Notes: generated from the letters alone by a model not told the origin. A stretch of 64,000 nt of DNA from Ahaetulla prasina (GCF_028640845.1 NC_080544.1:58976711-59040710), one strand, 5' to 3'. Shown: positions 11,432 to 23,650, counted from the stretch's first letter. Numbers and translations are program-made.

Positions 11432-12068
11432 TTAGCTCAGCCCTGCACAATTAAATAAATGTGTTTTAAGCCCGCGGCGGAAGGTCCGGAGGTCCGAAAG
11501 CTGACGAAGACCGGGGGGTAGTTCATTCCAGAGGGTGGGGGCCCCCACAGAGAAGGCCCTTCCCCTGGGCGTCGCCAGACGACATTGCCGCGCTGACGGC
11601 ACCCTGAGGAGACCCTCTGTGAGAGCGCACGGGTCGGTGAGAGATATTCGGTAGCAGTAGGCGGTCCCGTAAGTAACCCGGCCCAATGCCATGGAGCGCT
11701 TTAAAGGTGGTCACCAACACCTTGAAGCGCACCCGGAAAGCCACAGGTAGCCAGTGCAGCCTGCGCAGGATGGGTGTTATACGGGAGCCACGGGGGGCTC
11801 CATCTATCACCCGCGCAGCCGCATTCTGGACTAACTGCAGCCTCCGGATGCCCTTCAAGGGGAGCCCCATGTAGAGAGCATTGCAGTAATCCAGGCGCGA
11901 CGTCACGAGTGCGTGAGTGACCGTGCATAGGGCATCCCGGTCCAGAAAGGGGCGCAACTGGCGTACCAGGCGAACCTGGTAGAACGCTCCCCTGGAGACG
12001 GCCGTCAAATGATCTTCTAGAGACAGCCGTTCATCCAGGAGGACGCCTAAGTTGCGGACCCTTTCCAT
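11432..12068 (-). pseudogene. L2 thumb/C-terminal region remnant
   Basis: The frame from 12068 starts RVRNLGVLLDERLSLEDHL and continues through TSRLDYCNALYMGLP and LQLVQNAAARVIDGA, the conserved post-RT part of L2 proteins. Near 11523 it shifts into another frame with FSVGAPTLWNELPPGLRQL. The same blocks are intact in the copy at 49100-50383. Confidence 0.85.
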
Positions 12069-13165
12069 CGGGGCAATGACTCGCCACCGATGGTCAGCCG
12101 CGATTTAGCTGACTGTACCGGGATGCCGCATCCACAGCCACTCTGTCTTGGAGGATTGAGCTTGAGCCTATTTCTCCCCATCCAGACCCGCACGGCCTCC
12201 AGGCACCGGGACAGCACTTGAAAGCCGTTGGGGTGGTCCGGTGTAGAAAAGTACAGCTGGGTGTCATCCGCATACAGCTGGTACTTCACACGAAACCACT
12301 GATGATCTCACCCAGCGGCTTCATGTAGATGTTGAACAGGAGGCGAGAGGATCGACCCCGCGGCACCCACAAGTGAGGCGCCTCGGGCCGACCTCTGCCC
12401 CCCCGTCAACACCGACTGCGACCGGTCGGAGAGATAGGAGGAGAACCACCGATAAACGGTGCCTCCCACTCCCAATCCCTCCAACCGGCGCAGCAGGATA
12501 CCATGGTCGATGGTATCGAAAGCCGCTGAGAGGTCTAATAGGACCAGGGCAGAGGAGCAACCCCTATCCCTGGCCCTCCAGAGATCATCCACCAACGCGA
12601 CCAAAGCCGTCTCCGTGCTGTAGCCGGGCCGAAAACCGGACTGGAACGGGTCTAGATAGACAGTTTCATCCAGGTGCAAGGGAAATTGATATGCCACCAT
12701 ACTCTCTACAACCTTCGTCGCGAAGCGGAGGTTGGAGGCCGGAAGATAATTACCTAAAACACCCGGGTCCAGGGCCGGCTTCTTAAGGAGGGGCCTCACC
12801 ACCGCCTCTTTCAAGGCAGGCGGGAAGACACCCTCCACCAAAGAAGCGGTCGTAATCGCCTGGAGCCAGCCTCGTGTCACCTCTCGAGTGGCCAGCACCA
12901 GCCAAGAGGGGCACGGGTCCAGTAAACACGTGGTGGCATTCAACCTACCCAACAACCTGTCCATGTCCTCGGGAGCCACAGGGTCAAACTCATCCCAAAC
13001 AATGTCACCAAGACCGCCCTCGAGCATCTCACCCGCATCACCGCAATCTTGGTCCAGACCATCCCGAAGCTGAACGATTTTATCGTATAGATAACCGTTA
13101 AACTCCTCAGCACGTCCCTGCAACGGGTCGTCCCGCTCCCCCTGGTGTAGGAGGGAGCGAGTCAC
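12047..13165 (-). pseudogene. L2 reverse transcriptase remnant
   Basis: The minus frame from 13165 carries the N-terminal linker (FNGYLYDKIVQL), PLLKKPALDPGVLGNY, SGFRPGYSTETALVALVDDL and LLDLSAAFDTIDHGILL (motif A Asp). It loses frame near the expected GVPQGSILSP block. A separate frame (12289-12047) carries the catalytic YADDTQLYF box. At least two indels lie between. Confidence 0.88.
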
Positions 13166-13521
13166 CCGAAACAGGGCAGCTGGGCGGTTATCTGCCGATG
13201 CAATGAGGGAGGAGGCGTAGCTACGCCTCGCTTCCTCAATGCCACTAGGTAAGTCCTAGTATAGGACTTCACTAGTGTCGATCAGCTTCGAGCGGCTAGA
13301 CCTCCAGGAACTCTCTAGGCGTCTTCTCCGGCGTTTCATCCTCTCAGCTCCTCGGAGAACCAAGGAGCCGGTTGGGACCTGCGCCGGGTCAGAGGCGCAA
13401 AGGCACGACACGGTCTAAGGCCCCGCCGCCCGTTCCCAGGCCGCAACAAGTTCCTCAGCCGAGCCGTGAGCCAGACCCTCAGGAAATGGCCCAAGCTCCG
13501 TCCGGAACCCATCCGGGTCCA

Positions 13522-14125
13522 TCAGGCGCCTGGGCGGAACCAACGATCGGCTCCGCCTCCCTGCGGTGGTGAATGGCGGTCAGAAAGTCCAGGCGAAGAA
13601 GAGTGCTCTGACCATGACAAAGGTTCAATGACTATTTCCTTTAAGTCCAGATCTCTCAACCACTGACTAGAGAGAAAAATCAAATCCAGAGTGCCACCCC
13701 CAATGTGAGTAGGGCCATCAACTACTTGAGTCAGGTCCAAGGCCGTCATGGAAGCCATGAACTCCCGAGCTGCCGTCGATGACGAGCCGGAAGATGGCAA
13801 GTTAAAGTCCCCCATGACTAAAAGTCTGGGGGTCTCAACTGCCACCCCAGCCAGCATCTCCAGAAGCTCGGGCAGGGCGGCTGTCACGCAGCAAGGAGCC
13901 AGGTACGTGATCAGCAAACCCATCTGACACCTACGACCCCATCTCACAAAGAGGGATTCGCACCCGGCAATCTGAAGTACAGTGGTCTCCCTCGGCTCTA
14001 GACTCTCTCTAATCACAACCGCCACCCCCCCACCCCTACCCTGGGCCCTCGGCTGATGGAACGCACGGAAACCCGGTGGGCACATCTCAATAAGGGGCAC
14101 GCCCCCTTCAGTGCCCAACCAGGTA
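13522..14125 (-). pseudogene. L2 endonuclease (APE-type) domain remnant
   Basis: The minus frame shows the landmarks of an apurinic-like endonuclease in order: GRGGGVAVVIRES, LVMGDFNLPSSG (the GDFN core), then LTQVVDGPTHIGGGTLDLIF and a later WSEH (the His end of the active site). These are typical of L2/CR1-group LINEs. The open frame extends a little upstream of 14125 into unrelated flanking sequence and runs out near 13522, where the link to reverse transcriptase is frameshifted. Confidence 0.85.
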
Positions 14126-14782
14126 TAAATGTTTATATAAATAAACATGCCAAACATTATTCCACTGTTTTTTTCCAATCATCAAACTGATTTTAGATCA
14201 TGTAAATAGAACAATTCTGTTATTCCTAAAGAGACTCATTACATTTTTAAACCAACACACAGGACTCTTAGCATTAAAGAGTTCCACGAACTCTTATTAC
14301 CCCAAAAGAAATTAGCACTCATCACAAAAAGACATCCAGCATCATCTTCAAAGTGCCAACATCAAAGTACCAGTTTCTAAAGAGGAGCGGGATTCTTACC
14401 CATTACATGGAATATTCTCCCTGGAATCTGTAATAAGCTCAAAAGTTCACATAAACCATCGCACTGAAATTATTTCTCCAAATCACAACGGTGAGCTAAA
14501 TGAGATAACCTGGTAGCCAAAAATTTATCTCAATTTCTCTTCCAGTTACATCTTCCAGAGAAATCTCCTCTCCTATTCCAAGATAAGTCTTAAGTAGGGC
14601 TAGGGAGACCCTTTCAGTTTTGCCTTGAAAAAACTTTCTTGACCTCTCCCATCTTGAAATTAGGATTCCAAACAACCAATTATTGGTTGGTGGGCTATTT
14701 CCTTCCTTGGTGTACATGCTACCAGGGAAATTCTATTGATAAAAAAAAAAGTTGTTGATTCCTTGATATGGTACAGTATGTA
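14126..14782. other. Intronic sequence without recognised repeats
   Basis: AT-rich DNA between the L2 5' break and a hAT element. I see neither a gene nor a repeat family. Confidence 0.4.
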
Positions 14783-15454
14783 CAGTGATGTCTAACTTTT
14801 TCAGCTCAGTATTCAAACATTTAGAAAATGACTAACTTGACTCACCCAAACTCGAACAAAAGAATAACAATTCCCTATACACCATCCACCCCCAATCTAG
14901 GAGTATCATCTGAACAGCAATATTTGATACAGCACCGAGACTGGGCCTGAAGGAGAGTCCCGAGCTTTGATATCAACTCTACAGCCACTGCTGCCCCTGA
15001 AAATGGATGCCTTGCACTATTTCCCAAGACACAGAAGCCTTGGGGAGTGGTGCAAATGTCACCGCAGCCCAGCATTCTCCAGTATCTGCTGCCCTCTGTT
15101 TACTTCCAGGCAGTGTTCGCTTTCTGTTGACAGGCCTCTGAGGCATACTACCCAGTCTGCTATGGGTTGCACATGGCCTTTGTTCTTGAAGTGGCTTTGG
15201 AGAATGCTTTTTCAGTCTCTGCAAAAATCATGTGAAAGCATGCTTTGTTCTTGCACGATTTTCCAAGGTTTAGGCGGCCATGCAAGACCTCACGTGATTT
15301 TCAGAGGGTCTGGACGCTGTTTGAGAGCACACCCCATTTTCATGCGGCCTCCACAGCCTTCAACTATCACAAGAGAATGGGTGTGCTTTCAATAATAGTT
15401 GTTACATGTTGGTATGTCACTTTTGTTTCATGTGTCATAAGTTCACTATCACTA
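14783..15454 (+). mobile_element. hAT-type transposon, about 0.67 kb
   Basis: It starts CAGTGATGTCTAACTTTTTC and ends gtgtcataagttcactatcacta, degraded hAT termini of the 'CAGTGATGG...CCATCACTG' kind. The left flank agtatgta (14775-14782) has a 7/8 match, actatgta, at 15461-15468. It lies 6 bases past the expected end, so the duplication is plausible but not clean. Open frames inside are not transposase. Confidence 0.65.
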
Positions 15455-15469
15455 ATATATACTATGTAA

Positions 15470-16490
15470 ATATTAGCCATCTGACATGACTGCAGAATGG
15501 TCTCCTGCCATGCTCCTGTGTGAAAAATTCTGGAGTGAAGGCTAGTTCATTCACTATAGTAACCCTCTCTTAATTTATATTAAGGTAGTGCAGCTAAGAA
15601 TGTGGTACATGAAATTCCAACTGCAAGTACATTCATTTGAAATGATCCAGGAAGATGGGTGTCTTGGGCAGTAAACAAGGCAGTCACATTATGTACTGTC
15701 CAGACCAACCTTGAATATCCGCCAACAGTATAATGACAAAGCAATTTTCAAAACTAGCTGGTACTAATGGTGAAAAGATAGAGATGCAGAGCTTTTAAAT
15801 AGTAGTAACATGTTACAGTGCTTAAAGTTTTCCAAACTAGTACTTCCCCAAACTTCAAGGGCTATTAGATACTTCATGTATAACAAAGTACAGCATGAGT
15901 CACAGCCTATCATAATATTTTAGTTAGAAAATAAGGTAGTATATACCTTTGTTTGCAATTTATTTATTTCATTTATTAGATATAAATTTAAAAGTTCTCA
16001 TATAAAAAGTTAAAATGTAACAAAAATATTTATTTTAAAAGATGTTTTCTAGATGTGGATGATTTTTCTGAAGATCGTTTTTTTTCCACTTAGGATGCTC
16101 CCTCATGGAGCCAGCATAAATAGCAACATATTTGAAGCATACGTATTTAAACATTTTAAGGGTTCCTTTGAGCTGTTTTTTCCATTACAGACATTCAATG
16201 TGTTCAACATGCTACTTGAAAATTTAAAATAATATTTGTTAGAGAAGTCTGACAAAAGGATTGTAACTCTATGGTAGAACAAACTTCACTTGGAGAAAAT
16301 TTCATGCTCAATTATTTTGTCTCTAGTTGAAAGATAAAGTAGGAAAAGTTCTACATCACCTGTCTGAGATTCTAAAGAGCCACTGTCAATCAGAACAAGT
16401 ACCACTGGGCTAGATGAGCAAGTAATCAAGCCCGATATAAAACAACTTTTGTTTCTTATAATTCTATTTAAGTTCTGACATTATGATAGA
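15470..16490. other. Intronic sequence, nothing recognised
   Basis: AT-rich with a short run of TTTA-like words near 15957. No exon-like frame or clear repeat was found on either strand. Confidence 0.4.
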
Positions 16491-16722
16491 TGAGCCCTGG
16501 TGGTACATAGGTTAGAACGCAGTATTGCAGGCTAACTCTGCCCACAGCCTGGAGTTCGATCCAGACAGAGCTCAAGGTTGACTCAGCTTTCCATTCTCCT
16601 GAAATTGGTAAAATGAGGATCTAGACTGTTGGGGGCAATATGCAAATAATGCTTCTACATTGTAAACTGCCCAAAGAGTGCTGTAAAGCACAATGGGTGA
16701 TATATAATTCCCAAATGCTACT
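16491..16722 (+). mobile_element. MIR-like tRNA SINE
   Basis: A tRNA-derived head is visible: the A-box region near tggtggtacataggttaga and the B-box ggagttcgatcc. The body caaggttgactcag, gtaaaatgaggatc and ctgttgggggcaatatgc follows, then tgctgtaaagcaca. It is the plus-strand counterpart of the copy at 51522-51750. Confidence 0.75.
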
Positions 16723-18564
16723 GCTAAATGCGATATGATATAGTAAAGGGAGATAATTCTTTTGGTCAATAATCATTTTTGTAAGTTTGGGAATTTGTTT
16801 TACAGGGATATCTCCGTACTCATCAGTAATTCGTTCTGGAAGATGCAATGAATACTAAAACCGATGAGTACTAAGAAAACCAAATGACCCGCTATTTCAG
16901 CTGGAAGAAATAGTGAGTCATGAGACAGCCGACGGCAGCAAGTTCTTTCTTGTGTTTCAACTATGGGGAGAATGACAATTGCTGGGACAAGATTTCTCCT
17001 TCAAAACACGTCATATACCAAATTCAACGACTTTTGAAATGGAGTATTGAGGTATGACTGTAATGTTCTGACAAAATAAATAGCAAAGCTGACATAAAGG
17101 AAGTGATGAAATAGCTATTTACCAAAAGGCAAACTAGTGAAAGTGCTTCTCCTCTATTTTAAACTGGCTTTAATAGTATCAGAATATTAACATAGATGAA
17201 ATCCTCTCAGTTTAAAATAGATCCAAAGCAAAATAGAAATTCCCTTTTTAAGATTCTATTTTGTTCAGAACATTTTTAGACAAAAGGGGCAGGAGAGAAA
17301 GTAAGAAGGGGGGAGTTATTTATTTATCACATTGTACCTCAAATACTGTACTTTCAGATGCCCAGAGAAAATAATGAAATGCTAGAGAATGGAGATGTGA
17401 TTCTGAACATAGCTGTAAATCCATATGTTTTGGTTAACTTTAATTGCTAATCAAAATTGCTGGCTGAAGCCGATTGTGCCTTTCTCTAAAAATCGAATTT
17501 ATTCTAAATTTTCTAAATCCTTAAATCACTATTATATGTTTATTTGAAATGATTATGATTTTAAAAATATATACTCATAAGCATAATCCTGGCTATTTTT
17601 AAAATTTTATTATGCTAAATTAACCAAAGAAAAGTATGACAATATTAAAGGCTTAACAACCTCAAAATCTATGGGAAATAATAAAAGAAAATAGACAAGA
17701 TCTGGAATTATTTTATAAAATAAATCTAAAATGATTATATTGCTTGAAAATTGTCTGTCAAAAACAGCGAGTACAAATGTTGACAAACATATCATCATGA
17801 CTCATTGTTGCAAGTCAGGTATACCTTTCACTTTCCAGCATTACACAATAATTCTTTTAGTTAATCCTATGTCCCCAAATTTACAGTTCTTAATCCGAAT
17901 GATATATAGTCAGGAAGATCACATGTACAGTGATCAAGCAAGAACAAGACCATATAAATTAATGTACCCACTTCTAAATTACATGTCCAACAGTACAATG
18001 ATTCTAAACAATTTTTATTGAACATATGCTGATGCATCCATAAATATAAACAATCTGCATTGTCATACTTACCGGTACTTGATTTTAAATTCAGAGAAAA
18101 CTAATTTCATGTTAACATAATTAATCATTCATTGGTTTATCACATAGCACATTCAAACTAAATATTTCAACTGTGATTTATCATACTGTATTTCAATTTT
18201 GATTTTATTTATTAAATTTATCACACAAATCATTAACATCAATTTCTTTTACTTCCTAAAAAGATGGGCTATTGGCTTAAAAATCACAATTTAATTCCTC
18301 TAAAGCCTTGCTTACACTGGCTAGCTAAAAAGTGCATTTTGGACTCTAATTATCTACTTAATTTGATAATTAATAATCTGATTTAATCCACTTGCCATTT
18401 TTAATCACAGTGAATGTGGAAAACTCCAGTAACAAATATAATGAGTATTAATGAGATTACTCAGAAAATTGTGAAGCAATTTCCATTTCCCCACTTCCAA
18501 AACTAGGAGGAAACCTAAGGGCTGCCTGGCAGATACATAAAATTTCTTATTATAGTATTCTCAC
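16723..18564. other. AT-rich intron, nothing recognised
   Basis: Long AT-rich stretch with only short chance open frames. A short near-palindromic region (gaagcaatttccatttcccc) is not part of a known repeat. Confidence 0.4.
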
Positions 18565-19054
18565 CAGGGTGGATTTGATGTAAATCAAATCCAATTTATT
18601 AATTAATTATTATTATATTATATATATATACACTATATATATTATATATATAATTATATATATATTATATATAATTAATAATTATTAATTAATTATTAAT
18701 TAAATCACAATTTAAATCACTAGTAAAAAGGCATGATTTAAATCAACTCGATTTAAACATAATTTTTAAAGAGCAACTGTCATCTCTGTCCACAGCGGCT
18801 CCTCCTCTGATCTGCTGTTGACTCACCGACAGTCCCAATATTATTGTAGAATATATAGCCTCATGCTACATAACTAAGCTCTGAATAAACCGAATTATTA
18901 ATGTATCTTAAATAGAAAACTATCTTTAGATATATTTTTACTCCAAAAGCATTTTAGTAAAATAAATTTGGTAAAAATAAAAAAAATCTGATTTAATTTT
19001 TTTTAATCGGACTTTTTTATTTTTTTTTAAAAAAATCTATTTTTATTCACCTTG
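18565..19054 (+). mobile_element. hAT-like element with an AT palindrome
   Basis: It starts CAGGGTGGATTTGATGTAAA and ends ttttattcaccttg. The flanks attctcac (18557-18564) and attcccac (19055-19062) match at 7 of 8 bases, in keeping with a hAT target duplication. The interior is rich in gatttaaatca words, and an (AT)n palindromic tract occupies about 18597-18700. Confidence 0.65.
18597..18700. repeat. (AT)n/(TTAATTA)n palindromic low-complexity tract
   Basis: The tract is pure A/T except for isolated C bases and is made of tatata and attaatta words that pair with themselves. It probably grew inside the hAT-like element. Cruciform formation is possible but untested. Confidence 0.75.
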
Positions 19055-20070
19055 ATTCCCACCCACCCCAAATAAGCAGGAAGAAAATTCTTCTACAGTC
19101 AATTTTACTGGACAATTTATTTTAATGACAATCTCAGATTAATGTCCGATTATGGTATGTGCTTTTTTCAATTTTTGATTACAGTTTGAGCTTTTATAAT
19201 TTGTCCGCATTCTGACTTGTTCAGAGATGTGGGAAACTCTTAATATAACTTAAGTCAGAAATTTATCTCTACAGTGCTCAAAAAGAAAAGAAGCTGCACC
19301 CAACCTACTAATTACAGATTTCATACATTATGGTTTATGGATGTTGATTGATAAGTGAGATATTTTCTGCAGAAATCCTTGTAAAATAAGAACAGCTTGA
19401 ACTTGTACCATGTTATGTTGTTTAAAAGGCTATATCGGTAATTAGTTTTAAGAGTGCAGTTAAATAATAAGGGAAAAAACTTTCACATTCAATTGTACTT
19501 TCCTTTTGAAAAGCAGGATCGGATTTCTGTTGAACCTTAATTCAGAAATATCCATGCATCCCACAGGCCCTTTTCTGTTACCCTCTGGGCTTCCCAGAAA
19601 AGTATTCAAGTTCTACAGAAAATGGCCCATTTTTAGCTGGAAATATTTTTACTTTCCCCCCTCAAATTTTAATCATTAGTTAGCTACAGCTTGGCTGGTT
19701 TAAGATAACAAATGACATGACCAAAATCCCATTAGTTAAATCATTGCTTTACTTCCCTTGCCTCTTGCTGCCTCTGAGATATTGGCAGTGGGATGGGATG
19801 GGGAGAACCTTTTAAAAACTGATAAAAATTGCCTGCCTCTGCTTAATCAAAGGAATTTGTGCATAAAGTCATTTAGATGAGAAATACTGGTAAAAGCTTT
19901 ACTGTTACATATCAAATACTAACTAATGAAACATTACTAAAATGTAACCTTTCCTATTGGCCTACTCAGTTTCTCCATTTTAGAAAAGGAGAACATATCA
20001 CATATTTCAGTAAAACATTAATTTAGCAAGTTTACATATTTTCATTACCTAGTTGCTGATTTCAATTCTG
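19055..20070. other. AT-rich intron, nothing recognised
   Basis: No repeat family or exon was identified. Some stretches look like ordinary single-copy DNA and would be the place to look for conserved non-coding elements. Confidence 0.4.
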
Positions 20071-20071
20071 C

Positions 20072-20260
20072 TATAGAATAGAATAGAATAGAATTTTATT
20101 GGCCAAGTGTGATTGTACACACAAGGAATTTGTCTTGGTGCATATGCTCTCAGTGTACATAAAAGAAAAGATACATTCATCAAGGTACAACATTTACAAC
20201 ACAATTGATGGTCAATATATCAATATAAGTCATAAGGATTGCCAGCAACAAGTTATAGTC
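20072..20260 (-). mobile_element. CR1 (Snake1/L3-like) LINE 3' end
   Basis: The plus strand begins with (AGAAT)n, then ttttattggccaagtgtg, tgtacacacaaggaatttgt and atgctctcagtgtacataaa. That is the reverse of a LINE 3' end whose own strand finishes CCAATAAAATTC plus a pentanucleotide tail. Similar 3' ends occur at 23409-23650 (plus) and 43738-43870 (minus). Confidence 0.78.
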
Positions 20261-22435
20261 ATGATTGAAATTGTAAAAAAAAGAAAGAAAAAAACTAGCA
20301 TCAATTGCATTCAACTATATCTAACCAGCTTTCTTGTGTTAAGAAATTAAATTAGTAGGTATTACATTTTTAAATAAATCTGAAGATATCTTAAGAAATT
20401 GAAAATGAAAATGCATTAAATCTGGTCACTTTCTTGTTAATCCATTTGACTGCAGCTGTTTGCTTTGTTGAAATTTAGTTATTCTCTAAATACCACATAA
20501 GCATTTGACAAAGTCTAATTTTCCTTCTTAAGATAGTATTACATGTTTTGTGTTACTCTGAAACATAATATTCATTCTATTTTTTTTAAATACTAGAGTA
20601 AATGAGTAAAAGAAAGAAGGCATATAATTTTAGCATACAAGAACACAAACAAGATTTAATCATTGCAATGGAAATTTGATGTGAATATTTCAACTTATCC
20701 AACCTAAAACTTTGAAACAAACTGGGCAGGCATTCATTCAGCAATCATTCAAAGTTACAACAGTGGTGAGGAGGAAGGGACTTACAAAGGGTCCTCAAAA
20801 TTTGATAAGATTTTCCAATGGGTGTTTTTGGGTAATGAAATAAAAAAATTGGGCTGTTGTAAGATGGGTAGTGGTGAAAATGAGTCCTGAAATTTGGAAC
20901 AAGAGTGATTATTTTATGAGTTGGCCAAGTTAACCTCTGGCAGCCTTATCCCAGATTTCAAACCTAACGTTTGGCTTCTAAAACAATTGTTGTGTTCATA
21001 ATATATTTAATTGTTATTTATTAAATATATTTGCTGCCTATCTCTCTGTGGGGCTACTCTAGGTGGTTAACAATAACAACAATAAAAAAAGAAATGAAAA
21101 GTGTGAACAGAAAAGAAGTAAGGTAATAAAGCAATAAAATAAACAATAAAAAAGAACTGAACAAGAAATACAACTACCTTATTGGGAAAAAAGAAAGATG
21201 GATGGGTAGATAGCAGAGAACAAGTGAGGAGGGATAGGTACACATCTGTTGGGACATACAGAATAGATGGTTTTAGGATAAAAAGTGACGAGACTTATTG
21301 AACAAAAAGCAGGTGCAAATATTAGCCCTTATAAAAAGGTCAATCGCAGAGACACCAAAAATAGGCAAGTAAACTTATTTCAGATATTGAATCTCTGTTA
21401 CCAATAATATACTGAACAGAAGACATAAATATAATCAGAAGCTATCCACATTTCCTTTTAGGAGGTGAATCTGACATGAAAGTATTCAGAGGTCACAGAG
21501 TTTATCTCGCATAGACACAAATTCAATATCAAGTGGTTTATAAGAATTCCAGCAAAACGTATGTTTTCTAGAGACCTAATTTGCTGATACAAGACATAAT
21601 ATATAATACAAAATGGCCTCTTATTACCATATTAAAATTTCCATAATCTTATCTTTATTTAAGATAGTGTCAATAATTTTTAAAAAATGTGAACTCCATG
21701 CTTCAGGTAATCCTTGCAAAAGAATAAATAATTCTTATTTAATTATTTGTGTTTTAAAAACTAGGCATCTATAAATTAAATCTATTTCATTTTTATCAAA
21801 TAATTTGGTGGTACTAAATATTTTAGATAATGAAACATTTAAAGCTCATCACATCAAACATCACTTGATATTTTTTTTACAAAATAAATACATGTTAGAT
21901 GAAATAAATACAGGTTAGATGAGCAATATTTTAATTAAAGGACAGGTTGATTCCTAAACTGTCATTTACTAAATTTACTCTACTAAATTCTGGATCTAAA
22001 AGAGCAAGCTGGCAGTGCTGGATGCCAGCAAAGAACCAATTAATTTGGTATTTTAAAAAAAGAACCTTCACAATATTTTAAAAGTAAACATTAAATCTCA
22101 GTAATTTTTGATTTATTTACAGCAAAACTGTTATAGCAAAAAAAAAAAATCTTACACAGAACTCAAATTTTGAAGAGACTTAGAAATATTTGAAAGGGAG
22201 AACACATTTTTCTGCTGATTCTGATTCCTTAAAAAGTTTGTTCAATCTTCAGGATTGTTCAGTGTTGTGATATAAATATCTTTTCCCTCTTAAGTAGACT
22301 AGTGGAAATATGACCAAAGTGAGTTTTGAGAATCAGTAACTCACTTGACAAGGAAGCCTGGTAGCTTTAAAAACCAGCAAAACTTCTTATTCTCCACCCT
22401 AACCAGTAAAAAACAAGAATCCAAAAACAAGTTAC
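20261..22435. other. Intron between alternative exon and CR1 copy
   Basis: AT-rich. About 21005-21130 has an ancient LINE-tail look (ttgctgcctatctctctg then ggtggttaacaa). The rest is unassigned. This side is downstream of the alternative WBP1L first exon. Confidence 0.4.
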
Positions 22436-22462
22436 CTGTCGCAGGCCCAAAAGGAAAGGCAT
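22436..22462 (-). CDS. WBP1L: WBP1L alternative first exon (short N-terminus)
   Basis: On the minus strand an ATG at 22462 opens nine codons reading MPFLLGLRQ, followed directly by the donor GTAAC. The exon ends in phase 0, exactly as exon 1 at 45962-46048 does, so both splice in frame to DKETC of exon 2. From memory, the short human WBP1L isoform replaces the signal-peptide exon with the same nine residues, which is why I call so small an exon. The peptide has no room for a normal signal sequence, so this form would rely on the downstream membrane segment for insertion. The A at -3 favours initiation. A chance 9-residue match next to a GT in the correct phase is unlikely, but transcript data were not available. 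Confidence 0.86.
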
Positions 22463-22800
22463 TTTGTAAACTCATAATCCAAGCTAAGAGTGTAAACAAA
22501 GAAATTTCAAAAACCGCATACTCATTTCTTCATCTGATATGGAAAGACTACATGCACAATCTTTTTTAAAGTAGTTTCCTTAGCTGGGAATGTTAAATAA
22601 ACAGGGTCCCAGGACACGGCATGCTCTCACTCGCTCTCTTTCCCCTCCCAGAGACCAATTTCAGAAACAGGAGAGCTGTCGGCTGTTTGCCAAGGGGGAA
22701 GTGACATCAGTAGCAGCACTGCCCAGGAAAAAAAAACTCTTTAGACAGCTGCTGATTAACAATTCAAAGAGCTCTACTGTCTAGAAAAAATACACAGCAC
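22463..22800 (-). promoter_or_regulatory. Candidate internal promoter and 5' UTR of short WBP1L form
   Basis: The region just upstream of the alternative ATG is GC-richer than the surrounding intron. It holds a pyrimidine-rich block (ctcgctctctttcccctccc), a CRE-like gtgacatcag near 22700, and tgctgattaaca near 22750. I see no TATA box at a convincing distance. Its assignment as a promoter is inferred from the exon beside it. Confidence 0.45.
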
Positions 22801-23408
22801 TTAGGAAATGAGAAACATTTAAAACCAAATGCTTGGATTAAGTATTATGACTACTCAAAACTACTTTTATATCTCATTATTTTTAAAGGTAAATAGCATT
22901 TGAACAATCTGGAGCTTGTTTTCAGGGCCAATACATCATGAAAATAAATATCTATTCTCTAGAACACCTGGAAACAGTTAGACCAAAACCAGAAATATTA
23001 AAAACAACAATGCTTTGTATCCACCCTGACATCTAGGCCCGAAGCAGAAAAGTAAAAAGTCAGTTTTGGGGCCTCACTGGCAGTCTTGATGTGGCCATGC
23101 TCAAGCTAGCTGATAAAGAAGTATGTCTTAAATCATATCCAACCTGGTGTGGACAGCCTGAAGCTCTCAGCAGAATTACAAAAGCGACTTGCAAAGTAAA
23201 GTCTATACTTTGGCAAAAAAAAAGTATGCTAGAACAAAAATGCCCCTGAAGTTCAATGACTGAGTGAGAAGAAAGTAAGTGAAATACAGTTTTAGAAAAA
23301 GAAAAAAAATATGCTAATATTTTTAATATTAATATTTAATATTAATAATTTAATATTAAGTCTGCATTACTATTAATCTTCTCATCATTCTTATCACCCA
23401 TCTCCTCC
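22801..23408. other. Intron, nothing recognised
   Basis: AT-rich; a palindromic ttaatattaatatttaatatt tract lies near 23320. No gene was seen. Confidence 0.4.
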
Positions 23409-23650
23409 CACTTATGACTGTATGACTGTAACCTTGTCACTGGTATCCTTGCGATTTATAGACTGTTTCTTAATATGATTCGATTGCTTATTTGTTCCCT
23501 ATGACTATCATTAAGTACCTTATGATTCTTGACGAATGTAACTTTTCTTTTATGTACATTGAGAGCATATGCACCAAGACAAATTCCTTGTGTGTCCAAT
23601 CACACTTGGCCAATAAAGAATTCAATTCCATTCCATTCCATTCCATTCCA
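23409..23650 (+). mobile_element. CR1 (Snake1/L3-like) LINE 3' end with (ATTCC)n tail
   Basis: About 240 bp of LINE 3' end: gactgtaaccttgtcactgg, then ttttatgtacattgagagca, gcaccaagacaaattccttg and cacacttggccaataaagaa. It ends in an (ATTCC)n tail at about 23620-23650. It is the longest and best preserved copy of this family here. The other copies have (AATAG)n-type tails, so tail sequence varies between insertions. Confidence 0.82.

Larger units (their letters stand above)
11222..14125 (-). mobile_element. L2-type LINE, 5'-truncated, 2.9 kb
   Basis: Read on the minus strand it runs from an endonuclease domain near 14125, through reverse transcriptase (about 13165-12047), to a 3' tail whose plus-strand form is accgccctatctcccgaagg, next to an AT-rich (TTTA)n end at about 11222. 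The frame is broken several times, so the copy is dead. The 5' break lies inside or just before the endonuclease. It has the same orientation as WBP1L. Confidence 0.88.

Noticed and set aside
12373..12786. 137-codon plus-strand frame
   Set aside because: Antisense shadow of the L2 reverse transcriptase; a matching shadow lies over the 49-kb copy.
15457..15468. actatgta as the exact right-hand target duplication of the hAT at 14783
   Set aside because: It matches agtatgta at 7 of 8 but is offset 6 bases from the visible terminus, so it is only suggestive.
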